The translations under genes were made by a program, and so were the position numbers. Positions 54,245 to 62,278 of a stretch of 64,000 nucleotides of DNA are shown one piece after another. The stretch covers positions 744,001-808,000 of the forward strand of contig NZ_CP102355.1 in the NCBI RefSeq assembly GCF_009696685.2, given 5' to 3'. Each line of letters begins with the position of its first letter. Position 1 is the first letter of the stretch. The notes beneath the pieces were generated by a model. That model was not told where the DNA came from, searched no databases, and saw only the letters and a program-made list of their open reading frames with translations. Source of the stretch: Paracoccus sp. SMMA_5_TC. Lineage in GTDB: Bacteria; Pseudomonadota; Alphaproteobacteria; Rhodobacterales; Rhodobacteraceae.

Positions 54245-55758
54245 CCATGGTTCTCGACGCCTTCCGTGCCCGCCTTGGGTCCATCATCGGCGGGTTCGAC
54301 GCGGCGCAGTCGCACCGCCGCATGCGCGGGTTCCGCGCCACCCGCGCGCATGTGAACACGCTGATCGCCGCCTCGGGCGAGACCATCACCGCCCGTGCGC
54401 GCTGGCTGGTCCGGAACAATGGCTATGCCGCGAACGCCGTCGATGCCTTTGCCAATCACGTCGTCGGCGACGGCATCAAGCCCTCGTCGAAGATCGCGGA
54501 CGCGGCGAAGAAGGAGGAGCTGCAGAAACTCTGGCTAGCCTGGACCGACGAGGCGGACGCCGAGGGGCTGACCGACTTCTTCGGCCTCCAGCGCCGGGCC
54601 GCGCGCGAGGTGTTTCTGGCAGGCGAGGTCTTCCTGCGCATCCGCACCCGGCGTCCCGAAGATGGTCTGACGGTGCCGATGCAGCTGCAGATGCTGCCCT
54701 CGGAAATGCTGCCCCAGGACATGACCCGCATCCTGCCCGGTGCGGGATCGATCCGGCAGGGGATCGAGTTCGACGGTATCGGGCGGCGTGTGGCGTACCA
54801 CTTCCTGCGCCGCCACCCGGGCGACATGACCGATCCGGGGCTGGCCGGGGAAACGGTGCGGGTGTCCGCGTCCGAGGTTATCCACATCCTCGACCCGGTC
54901 GAGGCGGGCCAGCTGCGGGGCGTCTCGCGCTTCGCGGCAGCCGTGGTGAAGCTCTTCACCCTCGATCTCTATGACGACGCCGAACTGGAGCGGAAAAAGA
55001 CCGCGGCGATGTTCGCGATGTTCATCACCTCCCCCGCCCCGGAAACCGCCCTCGATCCGGCGGAGGACGATCTCGAGGTGGAACCGGGCCAGGTCGTGCG
55101 ATTGGACCCCGGCGAGGACGTGACGACGCCCTCTACGCCGGACTCCGGGTCCACTTACGAACCCTTCCAGTACCGCACGCTCCTGCAGATCGGCGCGGCG
55201 CTGGGCGTGCCCTATGGCTATCTGACCGGCGATACGGCGAAGGGGAACTTCTCGAACACCCGGATCGCCTTGGTCGACTTCCGCCGCCGCATCTCGGCCT
55301 TCCAGCATTCGGTGATGGTCTACCAGCTCTGCCGCGCCGTCTGGACGCGCTGGATGGACATGGCCGTGCTGGCGGGCGCCATCGATCTGCCGGGCTATGC
55401 CACCGACCGGCGCGCTTACCTCGCCTGCGACTGGCTTCCGACCAAGTGGGATTGGATCGACCCGGCCAAGGATGCCGCTGCAGAAATCCTGCAGATCGAG
55501 GCGGGCCTGAAATCCCGCACGCAGGCCATCGCCGAGCGGGGATACGACGCCGAACAGGTCGACCGGGAAATCGCGGCCGAACGCAAGCGTGAGGCTGAAC
55601 TGGGGCTGGACTTCCGGCGGCCGGGATCCCCGGCACAGGCGGTGGGTGGCGGCGCTGGGTCGGGTGATGCCGAGGGTGAGCAGCGAGACCAGCAGGAAGA
55701 AGAAGACGCGGACAACCTCGGAGAGGACCGGGACCCCCGGCCCGCCCAGGACAGATGA
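54241..55758 (+). CDS. Phage portal protein (lambda gpB-type)
   Basis: 505 residues. The lambda-portal domain covers most of the chain (HVNTLIAASGETITARARWLVRNNGYAANAVDAFANHVVGDGIKPSS, GVSRFAAAVVKLFTLDLYDDAELERKKTAAMFAMFI, GVPYGYLTGD). The C-terminal 60 residues are acidic and Gln-rich. Start GTG 54241 overlaps the gpW stop; an ATG two codons later is equally possible. Forms the dodecameric packaging channel. Confidence 0.94.
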   Translation: MTMVLDAFRARLGSIIGGFDAAQSHRRMRGFRATRAHVNTLIAASGETITARARWLVRNNGYAANAVDAFANHVVGDGIKPSSKIADAAKKEELQKLWLAWTDEADAEGLTDFFGLQRRAAREVFLAGEVFLRIRTRRPEDGLTVPMQLQMLPSEMLPQDMTRILPGAGSIRQGIEFDGIGRRVAYHFLRRHPGDMTDPGLAGETVRVSASEVIHILDPVEAGQLRGVSRFAAAVVKLFTLDLYDDAELERKKTAAMFAMFITSPAPETALDPAEDDLEVEPGQVVRLDPGEDVTTPSTPDSGSTYEPFQYRTLLQIGAALGVPYGYLTGDTAKGNFSNTRIALVDFRRRISAFQHSVMVYQLCRAVWTRWMDMAVLAGAIDLPGYATDRRAYLACDWLPTKWDWIDPAKDAAAEILQIEAGLKSRTQAIAERGYDAEQVDREIAAERKREAELGLDFRRPGSPAQAVGGGAGSGDAEGEQRDQQEEEDADNLGEDRDPRPAQDR

Positions 55759-57080
55759 TGCATCACACCCATATCGCCCAGCGCGTCTTCAACACACCGC
55801 TGATGGTCGATCCCGCCAAGGCGCTGGCCTTCCTGACCGGGCTCGGCCCGCGGATCACCGGCAGGGAAATCACGGTCGAGGGAATGCCCGTGGATCCCGC
55901 AGATCAGGCCACTGCGGCACTCCCTGCCCGCGCCTCTCTCTTCAGCGACGACCTGACCAGCCGCCAGGCGCGGAACGGAAGCCAGCCCTTCGCTGTGGTG
56001 GACGGGATCGCCGTCATCGAGATCGCGGGCACGCTGGTGCATCGTGGTGCCTGGATCGGGCAATCCTCCGGTCTGACCTCCTACGAGGGGATCGCGACCC
56101 AGCTGCAGGCAGCGCTGGCCGATCCCGCCATCCGTGCCATCGCCCTCGACATCGACAGCTTCGGTGGCGAGGTCGCGGGGGCCTTCGATCTGGCTGACCG
56201 CATCCGTGCGGCGCGGGCGCAAAAGCCGGTCCACGCCTTCGTCGCCGATCATGCATTGTCGGCCGCCTATGCGCTGGCCTCCCAGGCCGACCGCATCATC
56301 CTGCCCCGCACCGGCGCTGTCGGCAGCATCGGTGTCGTGGCCATGCACAGCGACATGAGCGGGGCGCTCGACCAGAGGGGAATCGCCGTCACGCTGATCC
56401 ATGCCGGGGCCCGCAAGGTCGATGCCAATCCGTACCAGCCTCTGCCCGAGACCGTCCGCGCCCGGATCGCGGGCGAACTCGAGGATCTGCGCCAGCTCTT
56501 CGCCGAAACCGTCGCGGAAGGGCGAGGCCACCGCCTCGACACCCTACGGGCGCTGGGCACCGAAGCCTCTGTGTTCCGCGGTGAGGCGGCCGTCTTCGCC
56601 GGTCTTGCCGATGAGGTGGCCGATCCCGTCACCGCCTTCCGCGCGTTCGCCGCCGCACCCCGCGGCACAACCACCCTCTCATCCAACCCCAAGGGAAAGG
56701 GCCTGATGATGACCACCGCCCCCGAAGACCATGCGCAGCCTGCGGCCGCGCCTGCTGCCAGCCCCACGCCGGAGCCGACCCCGCCCGCGGAAATCGCACC
56801 GCCGCCGACGGCGGCGGCCGCGATGTCGCCGGAAGCCATCCGAGCGGAAGCAGCCGAGGTCGCACAGGTCTGCGCGCAGGCCGCGCGTCTCGGCATCCAG
56901 ATCAATGCTGCCGATGCAGTCGCCAGGGGCGTGAAACCCGAAGCCCTGCGCGCCAAGGTGCTGGCCGATCTCGCTGCGCGCAGCGATGCCGCAGGCATCA
57001 TCGCCACCGCCCCGGCGGCGGGCGCCAAGGAAAGCCCCATCGTGGCTGCCGCGAAGAAATCGGCCGCCGCCTCGCGCTGA
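55755..57080 (+). CDS. S49-family head maturation protease (lambda gpC-like)
   Basis: 441 residues. SppA/ClpP-type core: Ser169 in ADHALSAAYALASQAD and the likely general-base Lys221 in GARKVDANPY, with the GAVGSIGVVAMHSD segment. From about residue 315 the sequence turns Pro/Ala-rich then helical, as in the scaffold part of lambda C. An in-frame start at 56706 lies exactly at that boundary. Processes head proteins during assembly. Confidence 0.9.
   Translation: MMHHTHIAQRVFNTPLMVDPAKALAFLTGLGPRITGREITVEGMPVDPADQATAALPARASLFSDDLTSRQARNGSQPFAVVDGIAVIEIAGTLVHRGAWIGQSSGLTSYEGIATQLQAALADPAIRAIALDIDSFGGEVAGAFDLADRIRAARAQKPVHAFVADHALSAAYALASQADRIILPRTGAVGSIGVVAMHSDMSGALDQRGIAVTLIHAGARKVDANPYQPLPETVRARIAGELEDLRQLFAETVAEGRGHRLDTLRALGTEASVFRGEAAVFAGLADEVADPVTAFRAFAAAPRGTTTLSSNPKGKGLMMTTAPEDHAQPAAAPAASPTPEPTPPAEIAPPPTAAAAMSPEAIRAEAAEVAQVCAQAARLGIQINAADAVARGVKPEALRAKVLADLAARSDAAGIIATAPAAGAKESPIVAAAKKSAAASR
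56706..57080 (+). CDS. Nested scaffold protein from an internal start (Nu3-like)
   Basis: In-frame with the protease: AAGGGAAAGG at 56691-56700 is followed 5 bases later by ATG ATG (56706, 56709; residues 318 and 319 of the protease). The product would be about 124 residues: a Pro/Ala-rich linker then a helical region (EAAEVAQVCAQAARLGIQ). This is the arrangement of lambda C and Nu3, where the scaffold is made from the 3' end of the protease gene. Predicted only from the ribosome site and the lambda parallel. Confidence 0.6.
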   Translation: MMTTAPEDHAQPAAAPAASPTPEPTPPAEIAPPPTAAAAMSPEAIRAEAAEVAQVCAQAARLGIQINAADAVARGVKPEALRAKVLADLAARSDAAGIIATAPAAGAKESPIVAAAKKSAAASR

Positions 57081-57134
57081 CGCGCACCGCCCAGATCGGG
57101 CGCCCCCATCCCCCAACATCTCGGAGACTGAACC

Positions 57135-57515
57135 ATGCCCGTCCTGACGGAACCGCCCAGCATGGGCGATGTCCTCAAATTTGAGGTCAACCCGAACTAC
57201 ACCCGCGAGGTGGTAACGCTGCTCGCGGGCCTGCCCTATCCCGTCGGCTCGGTGCTGGGGAAGATCACGGCCAGCGGCAAGTACACGCTATCTCCCGCGA
57301 CCGGGGCCGACGGATCGCAGGTCGCAACGGCCGTCCTGCTCTATGCCGTCGATGCGACGCTGGCCGATGCCACGGGCATTGTGCTGGTCCGCGGTCCCTC
57401 GATCGTGTCGCGCGCGGCCCTCGCCTACGGCGCCACCGTCGATGACGGCACCAAGATCGCCGCGAAACTCACCCAACTCGCCGCCGTTGGCATCGTCGCG
57501 CGCGACGGCGTCTGA
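57135..57515 (+). CDS. Head decoration protein (lambda gpD-like)
   Basis: 126 residues with the family start EVNPNYTREVVTLLAG and a beta-rich region (VGSVLGKITASGKYTLSPATGADGSQVATAVLLYAVDAT). Sits between protease and major capsid exactly as gpD does. Trimers of such proteins stabilise expanded heads. Confidence 0.88.
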   Translation: MPVLTEPPSMGDVLKFEVNPNYTREVVTLLAGLPYPVGSVLGKITASGKYTLSPATGADGSQVATAVLLYAVDATLADATGIVLVRGPSIVSRAALAYGATVDDGTKIAAKLTQLAAVGIVARDGV

Positions 57516-57542
57516 TCACCCTCATTCTCCCGGAGCCCCACC

Positions 57543-58565
57543 ATGACCCTCGTCCGCAATCCCTTCGACGCTGGCGGCTATTCGCTGGCCGAGATGACGC
57601 AGGCCATCAACATCCTGCCCAACCTCTACACCCGCCTCGCCCAGATCGGCCTCTTCCGCTTCGTAGGGGTCAGCCAGCGCTCGGTCATCATCGAGCAATA
57701 CGAAGGCGTCCTCAGCCTCCTGCCCTCGGTCCCCCTCGGCGGCCCCGCCACGGTCGGCACGCGCGAGGGGCGGTCCATGCGGTCCTTCGCGTTGCCGTGG
57801 ATCCCGCATGACGACGTCGTGCTGCCCGCCGACATCCAGGGGCAACCCGCGCTGGGCGCCTTTGACGCTGCCGATCCCCTCGTCGAGGTGATGAACCGCA
57901 AACTGCTGCTGATGCGGCGCAAGCATGCCCAGACGCGAGAATACATGGAGATGAACGCGCTCCGCGGCATCGTGAAGGATGGGGCCGGGACCACTCTCTA
58001 CAACTACTTCACCGAATTCGGCCTGGCGCAAATCTCCGTCGACTTCATTCTCGGCACCGCAGGCACCAACGTGCAGGGCAAGGTGCGCGAGGTGCTGCGC
58101 GCCATCGAGGACAATCTGCTGGGTGAGGCGATGACCAGCGTGCACGCCCTCGTCAGCCGCGAGTTCTTCGACAAGCTGATCGCGCACCCGAAGACCGAAG
58201 AGGCCTACAAGTTCTACGCCTCGACCGGTGCGCAGCCCCTGCGCGAGGATGTGCGCCGGAACTTCCCCTTCGGCGGCATCCTCTTCGAGGAATACTCCGG
58301 CACCGTCACCCTCTCGACCAAGGCCACCGAACGGCTGGTCCCGGCGAACGAGGGCATCGCCTTCCCCTTGGGCACGATGGACACCTTCACCACCTACGGC
58401 GGCCCGGCGAACCTCCTGGAGACCGCCAACACCATCGGCCTGCCGCTCTACGCCCGCCAGCATCTGGACGAGAAGGGTCGCTGGATCGACGTGATGACCG
58501 AGGCCTCGATCCTGCCGGTCAACAAGCGGCCGCGCCTCGCCGTGCGGATCCACAGCTCGAACTGA
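57543..58565 (+). CDS. Major capsid protein (lambda gpE-type)
   Basis: 340 residues, HK97-fold. N-terminal NPFDAGGYSLAEMTQAINILPNLYTRL, the E-loop/spine segment, and SRGKLLLMRRKHAQTREYMEMNALRGI-like helix are typical. Follows the decoration protein by 27 bases. Builds the head shell; length equals that of lambda E (341). Confidence 0.93.
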   Translation: MTLVRNPFDAGGYSLAEMTQAINILPNLYTRLAQIGLFRFVGVSQRSVIIEQYEGVLSLLPSVPLGGPATVGTREGRSMRSFALPWIPHDDVVLPADIQGQPALGAFDAADPLVEVMNRKLLLMRRKHAQTREYMEMNALRGIVKDGAGTTLYNYFTEFGLAQISVDFILGTAGTNVQGKVREVLRAIEDNLLGEAMTSVHALVSREFFDKLIAHPKTEEAYKFYASTGAQPLREDVRRNFPFGGILFEEYSGTVTLSTKATERLVPANEGIAFPLGTMDTFTTYGGPANLLETANTIGLPLYARQHLDEKGRWIDVMTEASILPVNKRPRLAVRIHSSN

Positions 58566-58576
58566 CAGGCCCCGCC

Positions 58577-58891
58577 ATGTCCGTCTTTGCCGCCGCCATG
58601 GACCGGATCTTCACCCATGCCTCCATGGCGGCCCCGGCTCTCTGGATCTCGGCCACCACCTCCGAGGAACGCCCGATCCGCATCATCCGCCGCGCGCCCG
58701 ACCGCGTCACCGACTTCGGCGCGGGGCGCTTCGTCAGCGACACGACGGTGGTAGATGTGCGCGTGGCCGACCTGCCCACCCCGCGACCAGGCGATGTGAT
58801 CGTCATCGATGCGGACAGCCATGTCATCCAGGGGGAACCGCTGCGCGACCGCGAACGGCTGATCTGGACCCTCGATCTGCGCCCGGCGTGA
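58577..58891 (+). CDS. Head-tail connector (lambda gpFII-position)
   Basis: 104 residues, beta-rich (LWISATTSEERPIRIIRRAPD, VDVRVADLPTPRPGDVIVIDADSHVIQGEPLRDRERLIWTLDL). Matches the gpFII-like head-tail attachment group by size, fold pattern and location just after the capsid gene. Overlaps no neighbour (11-base gap on the left, 4 on the right). Confidence 0.72.
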   Translation: MSVFAAAMDRIFTHASMAAPALWISATTSEERPIRIIRRAPDRVTDFGAGRFVSDTTVVDVRVADLPTPRPGDVIVIDADSHVIQGEPLRDRERLIWTLDLRPA

Positions 58892-58895
58892 CCCG

Positions 58896-59525
58896 ATGAA
58901 ACTGAAGCTCACCATCGATCCTGACATCGTCGCGATGATGCAGGCGGAAATCGCTGCGGGCGAGAAGGCGGTCACCACCGCCATGCGCGAGGCGGGCGCG
59001 GGACTCAAATCCGCCTGGCGCGGCCAGATCACCGGCGCGGGGCTGGGCACCCGGCTCGGCAATTCGATCCGGCTGGCCACCTATCCCAAGGGCGGCGAAA
59101 GCCTGAACGCCGCGGCGCTGATCTGGTCGAACGCCCCGGTGATCGTCGGCGCGCATGACACAGGGCCGCTGATCCGGTCGCGCAACGGCCTCTGGCTGGC
59201 GATCCCCACCCCGGCCGCAGGCAAATCCACCCGCGGGGGCCGGATCACCCCCGGCGAGTGGGAACGCCGCACCGGTCTACGCCTGCGGTTCATCTATCGC
59301 CGCCGGGGACCGAGCTTGCTGGTGGCTGAGGGGAGGTTGAACTCGAAGGGCCGCGCCGTGGCTTCGAAGTCGAAGACCGGACGCGGGCTGAGCACTGTGC
59401 CGATCTTCCTGCTGTTGCCACAGGTCAAGCTACGCAAGCGGCTCGATCTGGCGCGGGATGCCGAGCGGGCCATCGACGGCGTGCCGGGCCGGATCGTGGC
59501 GGGGTGGGTCGAGAGAAGGTTCTGA
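58896..59525 (+). CDS. DUF6441-like minor tail protein (lambda gpZ position)
   Basis: 209 residues. Helical N-terminus (MMQAEIAAGEKAVTTAMREAGAGLKSAWRGQI) and a basic, beta-rich remainder (LRLRFIYRRRGPSLLVAEGRL). It resembles phage proteins annotated DUF6441; by position in the lambda order it would be the gpZ equivalent that helps tail completion. Name by similarity, role by position. Confidence 0.65.
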   Translation: MKLKLTIDPDIVAMMQAEIAAGEKAVTTAMREAGAGLKSAWRGQITGAGLGTRLGNSIRLATYPKGGESLNAAALIWSNAPVIVGAHDTGPLIRSRNGLWLAIPTPAAGKSTRGGRITPGEWERRTGLRLRFIYRRRGPSLLVAEGRLNSKGRAVASKSKTGRGLSTVPIFLLLPQVKLRKRLDLARDAERAIDGVPGRIVAGWVERRF

Positions 59526-59550
59526 AAGGGACCGTCGACACGCCGCCCGG

Positions 59551-59569
59551 ATTGGCATATATTGCCAAT
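59551..59569 (+). promoter_or_regulatory. parDE operator overlapping a -10-like sequence
   Basis: ATTGGCATATATTGCCAAT has perfect 7-base inverted arms around TATAT, 19 bases before the parD start. The central CATATATT resembles a -10, so ParD binding would block its own promoter. Confidence 0.65.
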
Positions 59570-59588
59570 GATCCTCAGTGAGACTCCC

Positions 59589-59846
59589 ATGGCCACCCGA
59601 AACGTCGTCCTGACCGAAACGCAATCCGACCTTGTCGACCGCCTGGTGGCATCCGGTCGGTATCAGAACGCGTCCGAAGCGTTGCGCGCCGGGCTGCGCC
59701 TTCTGGAACGCGAAGAGGCGGAACTTGGCGCGTTGCGCAGCCGACTGACCGCCGGGCTCGAACAGGCCCGGCGCGGGGATCTGGCCGAGGGAATTGGCGA
59801 GGATGCCATCCGTCGGGCATTTGCCGCTGCGCGTGCAAATACCTGA
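59589..59846 (+). CDS. parD: ParD-family antitoxin
   Basis: 85 residues: ribbon-helix-helix N-terminus (TETQSDLVDRLVASGRYQNASEALRAGLRLLEREE) followed by an acidic C-terminal tail that would bind the toxin. The ATG at 59589 is used; an ATG nine codons upstream overlaps the operator. Its stop and the toxin start overlap (TGATG), so both are co-translated. Autoregulation through the palindrome at 59551 is expected. Lies between phage tail genes. Confidence 0.9.
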   Translation: MATRNVVLTETQSDLVDRLVASGRYQNASEALRAGLRLLEREEAELGALRSRLTAGLEQARRGDLAEGIGEDAIRRAFAAARANT

Positions 59847-60190
59847 TGCCGAAACCCTGGCGTCTGACAAGGCAGGCGGAGGCCTCGCTGATCGAGATCG
59901 CCCGCTGGACCATCGAGACCTTTGGTCCACGACAGGCGGCGGCGTATGAGGACGACCTGATCTCCACCTGTCGCGAGATCGCCGCAGGCACCGCCCTGTC
60001 ACAGGATTGCCGTCGGCTCATCGACCCCGCCTTGGCCGAGGACCTGCGCTTCGCGCGGGCAGGCCAGCATTTCGTGGTCTTCGTCGAAGACACAGAGCAG
60101 GTGGTCATCATCGATTTCCTGCACAGCCGCGCTGATCTGCCGCGACGGCTGGCCAACTTGCCTCTGCCGAAAGGCGACAGGGAACACTGA
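59846..60190 (+). CDS. parE: ParE/RelE-family toxin
   Basis: 114 residues, RelE/ParE fold: LTRQAEASLIEIARWTIETFG, RQAAAYEDDLISTCREIA, DLRFARAGQHFVVFVEDTEQVVIIDFLHSRADLPRRL. ParE proteins usually inhibit gyrase; the gyrase target is family knowledge and not shown here. Directly downstream of and overlapping its antitoxin. No decay seen, so the module is probably functional. Confidence 0.9.
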   Translation: MPKPWRLTRQAEASLIEIARWTIETFGPRQAAAYEDDLISTCREIAAGTALSQDCRRLIDPALAEDLRFARAGQHFVVFVEDTEQVVIIDFLHSRADLPRRLANLPLPKGDREH

Positions 60191-60223
60191 CCCCGGGCCT
60201 GTCCCGGATCCCCGGAACAAGAG

Positions 60224-60646
60224 ATGCCCACCACCCGCGAAACCGTCCTCGCTGCGCTGCTTGCGCGGCTGCAACCGCTTGCCGCCCTCACCCTGCGTGA
60301 CGAGGTGTTGCCCGAGCGGATCCCCGCGGCGGGGCTGATCATCCTTCGCGACGGCCAGCCGGGCGAGCACGAGGTGACGCTGTCGCCCCTGCGCTACCAC
60401 TACCAGCACCGGGCCGAGCTGGAGGTCGTCGTCCAAGCGGGCACCGGCCGGGCTAGCGCCTTTGACGACCTGATCGCCGCCATCGGCGCGGCGCTGGAGG
60501 CTGACCGGACGCTGGGCGGCCTCTGTGACTGGTTGGAACCCGAAGCCCCGGCTTCGGTCGATCTGCCTGTCGAGGGAGCCGCGGCGCTCAAGGCGGCGGT
60601 GATCACAGTCGTCCTGCACTACACCACCACCGGCCCCCTCGCCTGA
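60224..60646 (+). CDS. Tail terminator-like protein (lambda gpU position)
   Basis: 140 residues, helix then beta-rich (TRETVLAALLARLQPLAALTLRDEVLPERIPAAGLIILRDG, YQHRAELEVVVQAGT). Similar phage proteins are often misnamed acyl-CoA transferases. Size close to lambda gpU (131) and position before the tail tube gene suggest it caps the growing tail. Function by position. Confidence 0.65.
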   Translation: MPTTRETVLAALLARLQPLAALTLRDEVLPERIPAAGLIILRDGQPGEHEVTLSPLRYHYQHRAELEVVVQAGTGRASAFDDLIAAIGAALEADRTLGGLCDWLEPEAPASVDLPVEGAAALKAAVITVVLHYTTTGPLA

Positions 60647-60669
60647 ATTCCCCCACATAGGAGACCCCC

Positions 60670-61608
60670 ATGGCACGCGCACACGGCGCGCGGGCGCAGA
60701 TGGCGCTTGCGTTCGAAACCGTCTACGGCACCCCACCCGCCAGCGGCTATCGGCTGATGCCGTTTGCCCGCACCACGCTGGGCGCGGAACAGCCCCTGCT
60801 GAACTCGGAGCTTCTCGGTTATGGCCGCGATCCCCTGGCCCCCATCAAGGACGCGGTCACCGCCGATGGCGAGGTCGTGGTGCCGATCGATGTGGAGGCT
60901 TTCGGCTTCTGGCTGAAGGCCGCCTTCGGCGCCCCGACCACGACAGGGACCACACCCAAGACCCACACCTTCCAGTCGGGGAATTGGACGCTGCCATCGA
61001 TGGCAATCGAAGTGGCGATGCCCGAGGTGCCGCGGTTTGCGATGTACGCGGGTTGCGTGATGGACCAGTTGTCCTGGCAGATGAACCGCTCCGGCCTGCT
61101 GACCGCAACCGCCCGCCTAATCGCGCAGGGCGAAGCCATCGCTGCCACCACGGCTGCGGGCACGCCGACCGCGCTGGGCCTTCAGCGCTTCGGCCATTTC
61201 AACGGGGTGGTGAAGCGCAACGGCACCGCCTTGGGCAACGTCGTCTCGGCCGAGATAACCTATGCCAACGGCCTCGACCGGATCGAGACCATCCGCAACG
61301 ACGGCAAGATCGAGGGCGCCGATCCCGGCATGGCCGCGCTGACCGGCCGGATCGAAGTCCGTTTCGCGGACTCTGCCCTCGTCACCCAAGCCATCGACGG
61401 CACGCCCTGCGAGTTGGAGTTCGCCTACAGCCTCGGGGCCAATGCCAGCTTCACCTTCACGGCACATGCCGTCTACCTGCCGGTCCCGCGGATCGAGATC
61501 CCCGGGCCGCAGGGCATCCAGGCCAGTTTCGACTGGCAGGCGGCGAAAGCCACCAGCCCCGCCCGCATGTGCACCGCCGTCCTTGTCAACACCGTCACGG
61601 GATACTGA
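60670..61608 (+). CDS. Tail tube protein (lambda gpV position)
   Basis: 312 residues, phage tail-tube family: ARAHGARAQMALAFETVYGTPPASGYRLMPFA, two beta-sandwich-like halves and a VYLPVPRIEIPGPQGIQASFDWQAA end. Forms the hexameric tail tube of a long non-contractile tail; no sheath gene is present, supporting a siphophage. Confidence 0.88.
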   Translation: MARAHGARAQMALAFETVYGTPPASGYRLMPFARTTLGAEQPLLNSELLGYGRDPLAPIKDAVTADGEVVVPIDVEAFGFWLKAAFGAPTTTGTTPKTHTFQSGNWTLPSMAIEVAMPEVPRFAMYAGCVMDQLSWQMNRSGLLTATARLIAQGEAIAATTAAGTPTALGLQRFGHFNGVVKRNGTALGNVVSAEITYANGLDRIETIRNDGKIEGADPGMAALTGRIEVRFADSALVTQAIDGTPCELEFAYSLGANASFTFTAHAVYLPVPRIEIPGPQGIQASFDWQAAKATSPARMCTAVLVNTVTGY

Positions 61609-61610
61609 CC

Positions 61611-62048
61611 ATGATCCGTCTGAACCTGTCGAACCGGCCCGAATGGCTGGACCTGCTGCCCGGCTTGCGCGTCCTGGTGGCCCCTCTCACCACCGCGCTG
61701 ATGGCCTCGTCCCGCGCCGATCCGGCCATTGAGGGCCTGTCGGAGGCATCAAGCCAGGAAGTCATGGCGCTGGCCATGGCCAAGGCCGTCGCCCGCCGAG
61801 CGATCCTGGAATGGGAAGGCGTCGGCGATGAGGCAGGCAACCTCGTTCCCGTCAGCCCGGCCGGGATCGATGCCCTTCTGGAAATCTGGCCCGTCTTCGA
61901 GGCTTTCCAGGCGCAATACGTCGCCCGCGGCCTGATGCTGGACGCGGAAAAAAACGCCTCCGCGCCCTCGCCGACTGGTCCTTCGGCGGGGGCGACGGCT
62001 ACTGCGCGGCCTGCGCGGACCCCTGCCCGAACTGCCCCGCTAGACTGA
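61611..62048 (+). CDS. Tail assembly chaperone, short form (gpG-like)
   Basis: 145 residues, starting 2 bases after the tail-tube stop. Helical (LLPGLRVLVAPLTTALMASSRADPAIEGLSEASSQEVMALAMAKAVARRAILEWEGV). After residue 114 the same frame turns into low-complexity Ala/Pro/Thr, while the -1 frame carries a well-structured continuation. This is the lambda G/GT arrangement; the short form is the unshifted product. Confidence 0.8.
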   Translation: MIRLNLSNRPEWLDLLPGLRVLVAPLTTALMASSRADPAIEGLSEASSQEVMALAMAKAVARRAILEWEGVGDEAGNLVPVSPAGIDALLEIWPVFEAFQAQYVARGLMLDAEKNASAPSPTGPSAGATATARPARTPARTAPLD

Positions 62049-62278
62049 ACCGGCCGCAGACGGTTGAGGGCTGGCAGGTCTGGGATCTGACCCAGCGCCT
62101 TGGCGGCCAGCTGCGCATCGCGCCGGGGGCCGTCATCGGATGGGACATGGGGTCGGCGCTGTCATTGGCGCAGGCGCTGGGAATTGCGCCGCTGATCGCC
62201 GCCGAACTGCTGCCCGAGATCGAGGCGGTGATGGTGCGCAAACTCAACGAGCAGATGGAAGGACGCCGCAATGGCTGA
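61611..62278 (+). CDS. Tail assembly chaperone, -1 frameshift product (gpGT-like)
   Basis: A -1 slip at AAAAAAC (61949-61955) joins 115 residues of the G-like part to 107 more, ending at 62278 inside the tape-measure start; total 222 residues. The new tail reads RLRALADWSFGGGDGYCAACADPCPNC with four clustered Cys, then WQVWDLTQRLGGQLRIAPGAVIGWDM and LPEIEAVMVRKLNEQMEGRR. No stop and no separate start with a ribosome site explain it otherwise. The Cys cluster could bind zinc. Confidence 0.8.
61949..61955 (+). other. Programmed -1 frameshift heptamer AAAAAAC
   Basis: A AAA AAC in the gpG frame (codons GAA AAA AAC) is the strongest type of bacterial -1 site. It lies within a run of seven A's and is immediately followed by GC-rich sequence that may form a stimulatory structure. 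Confidence 0.85.
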
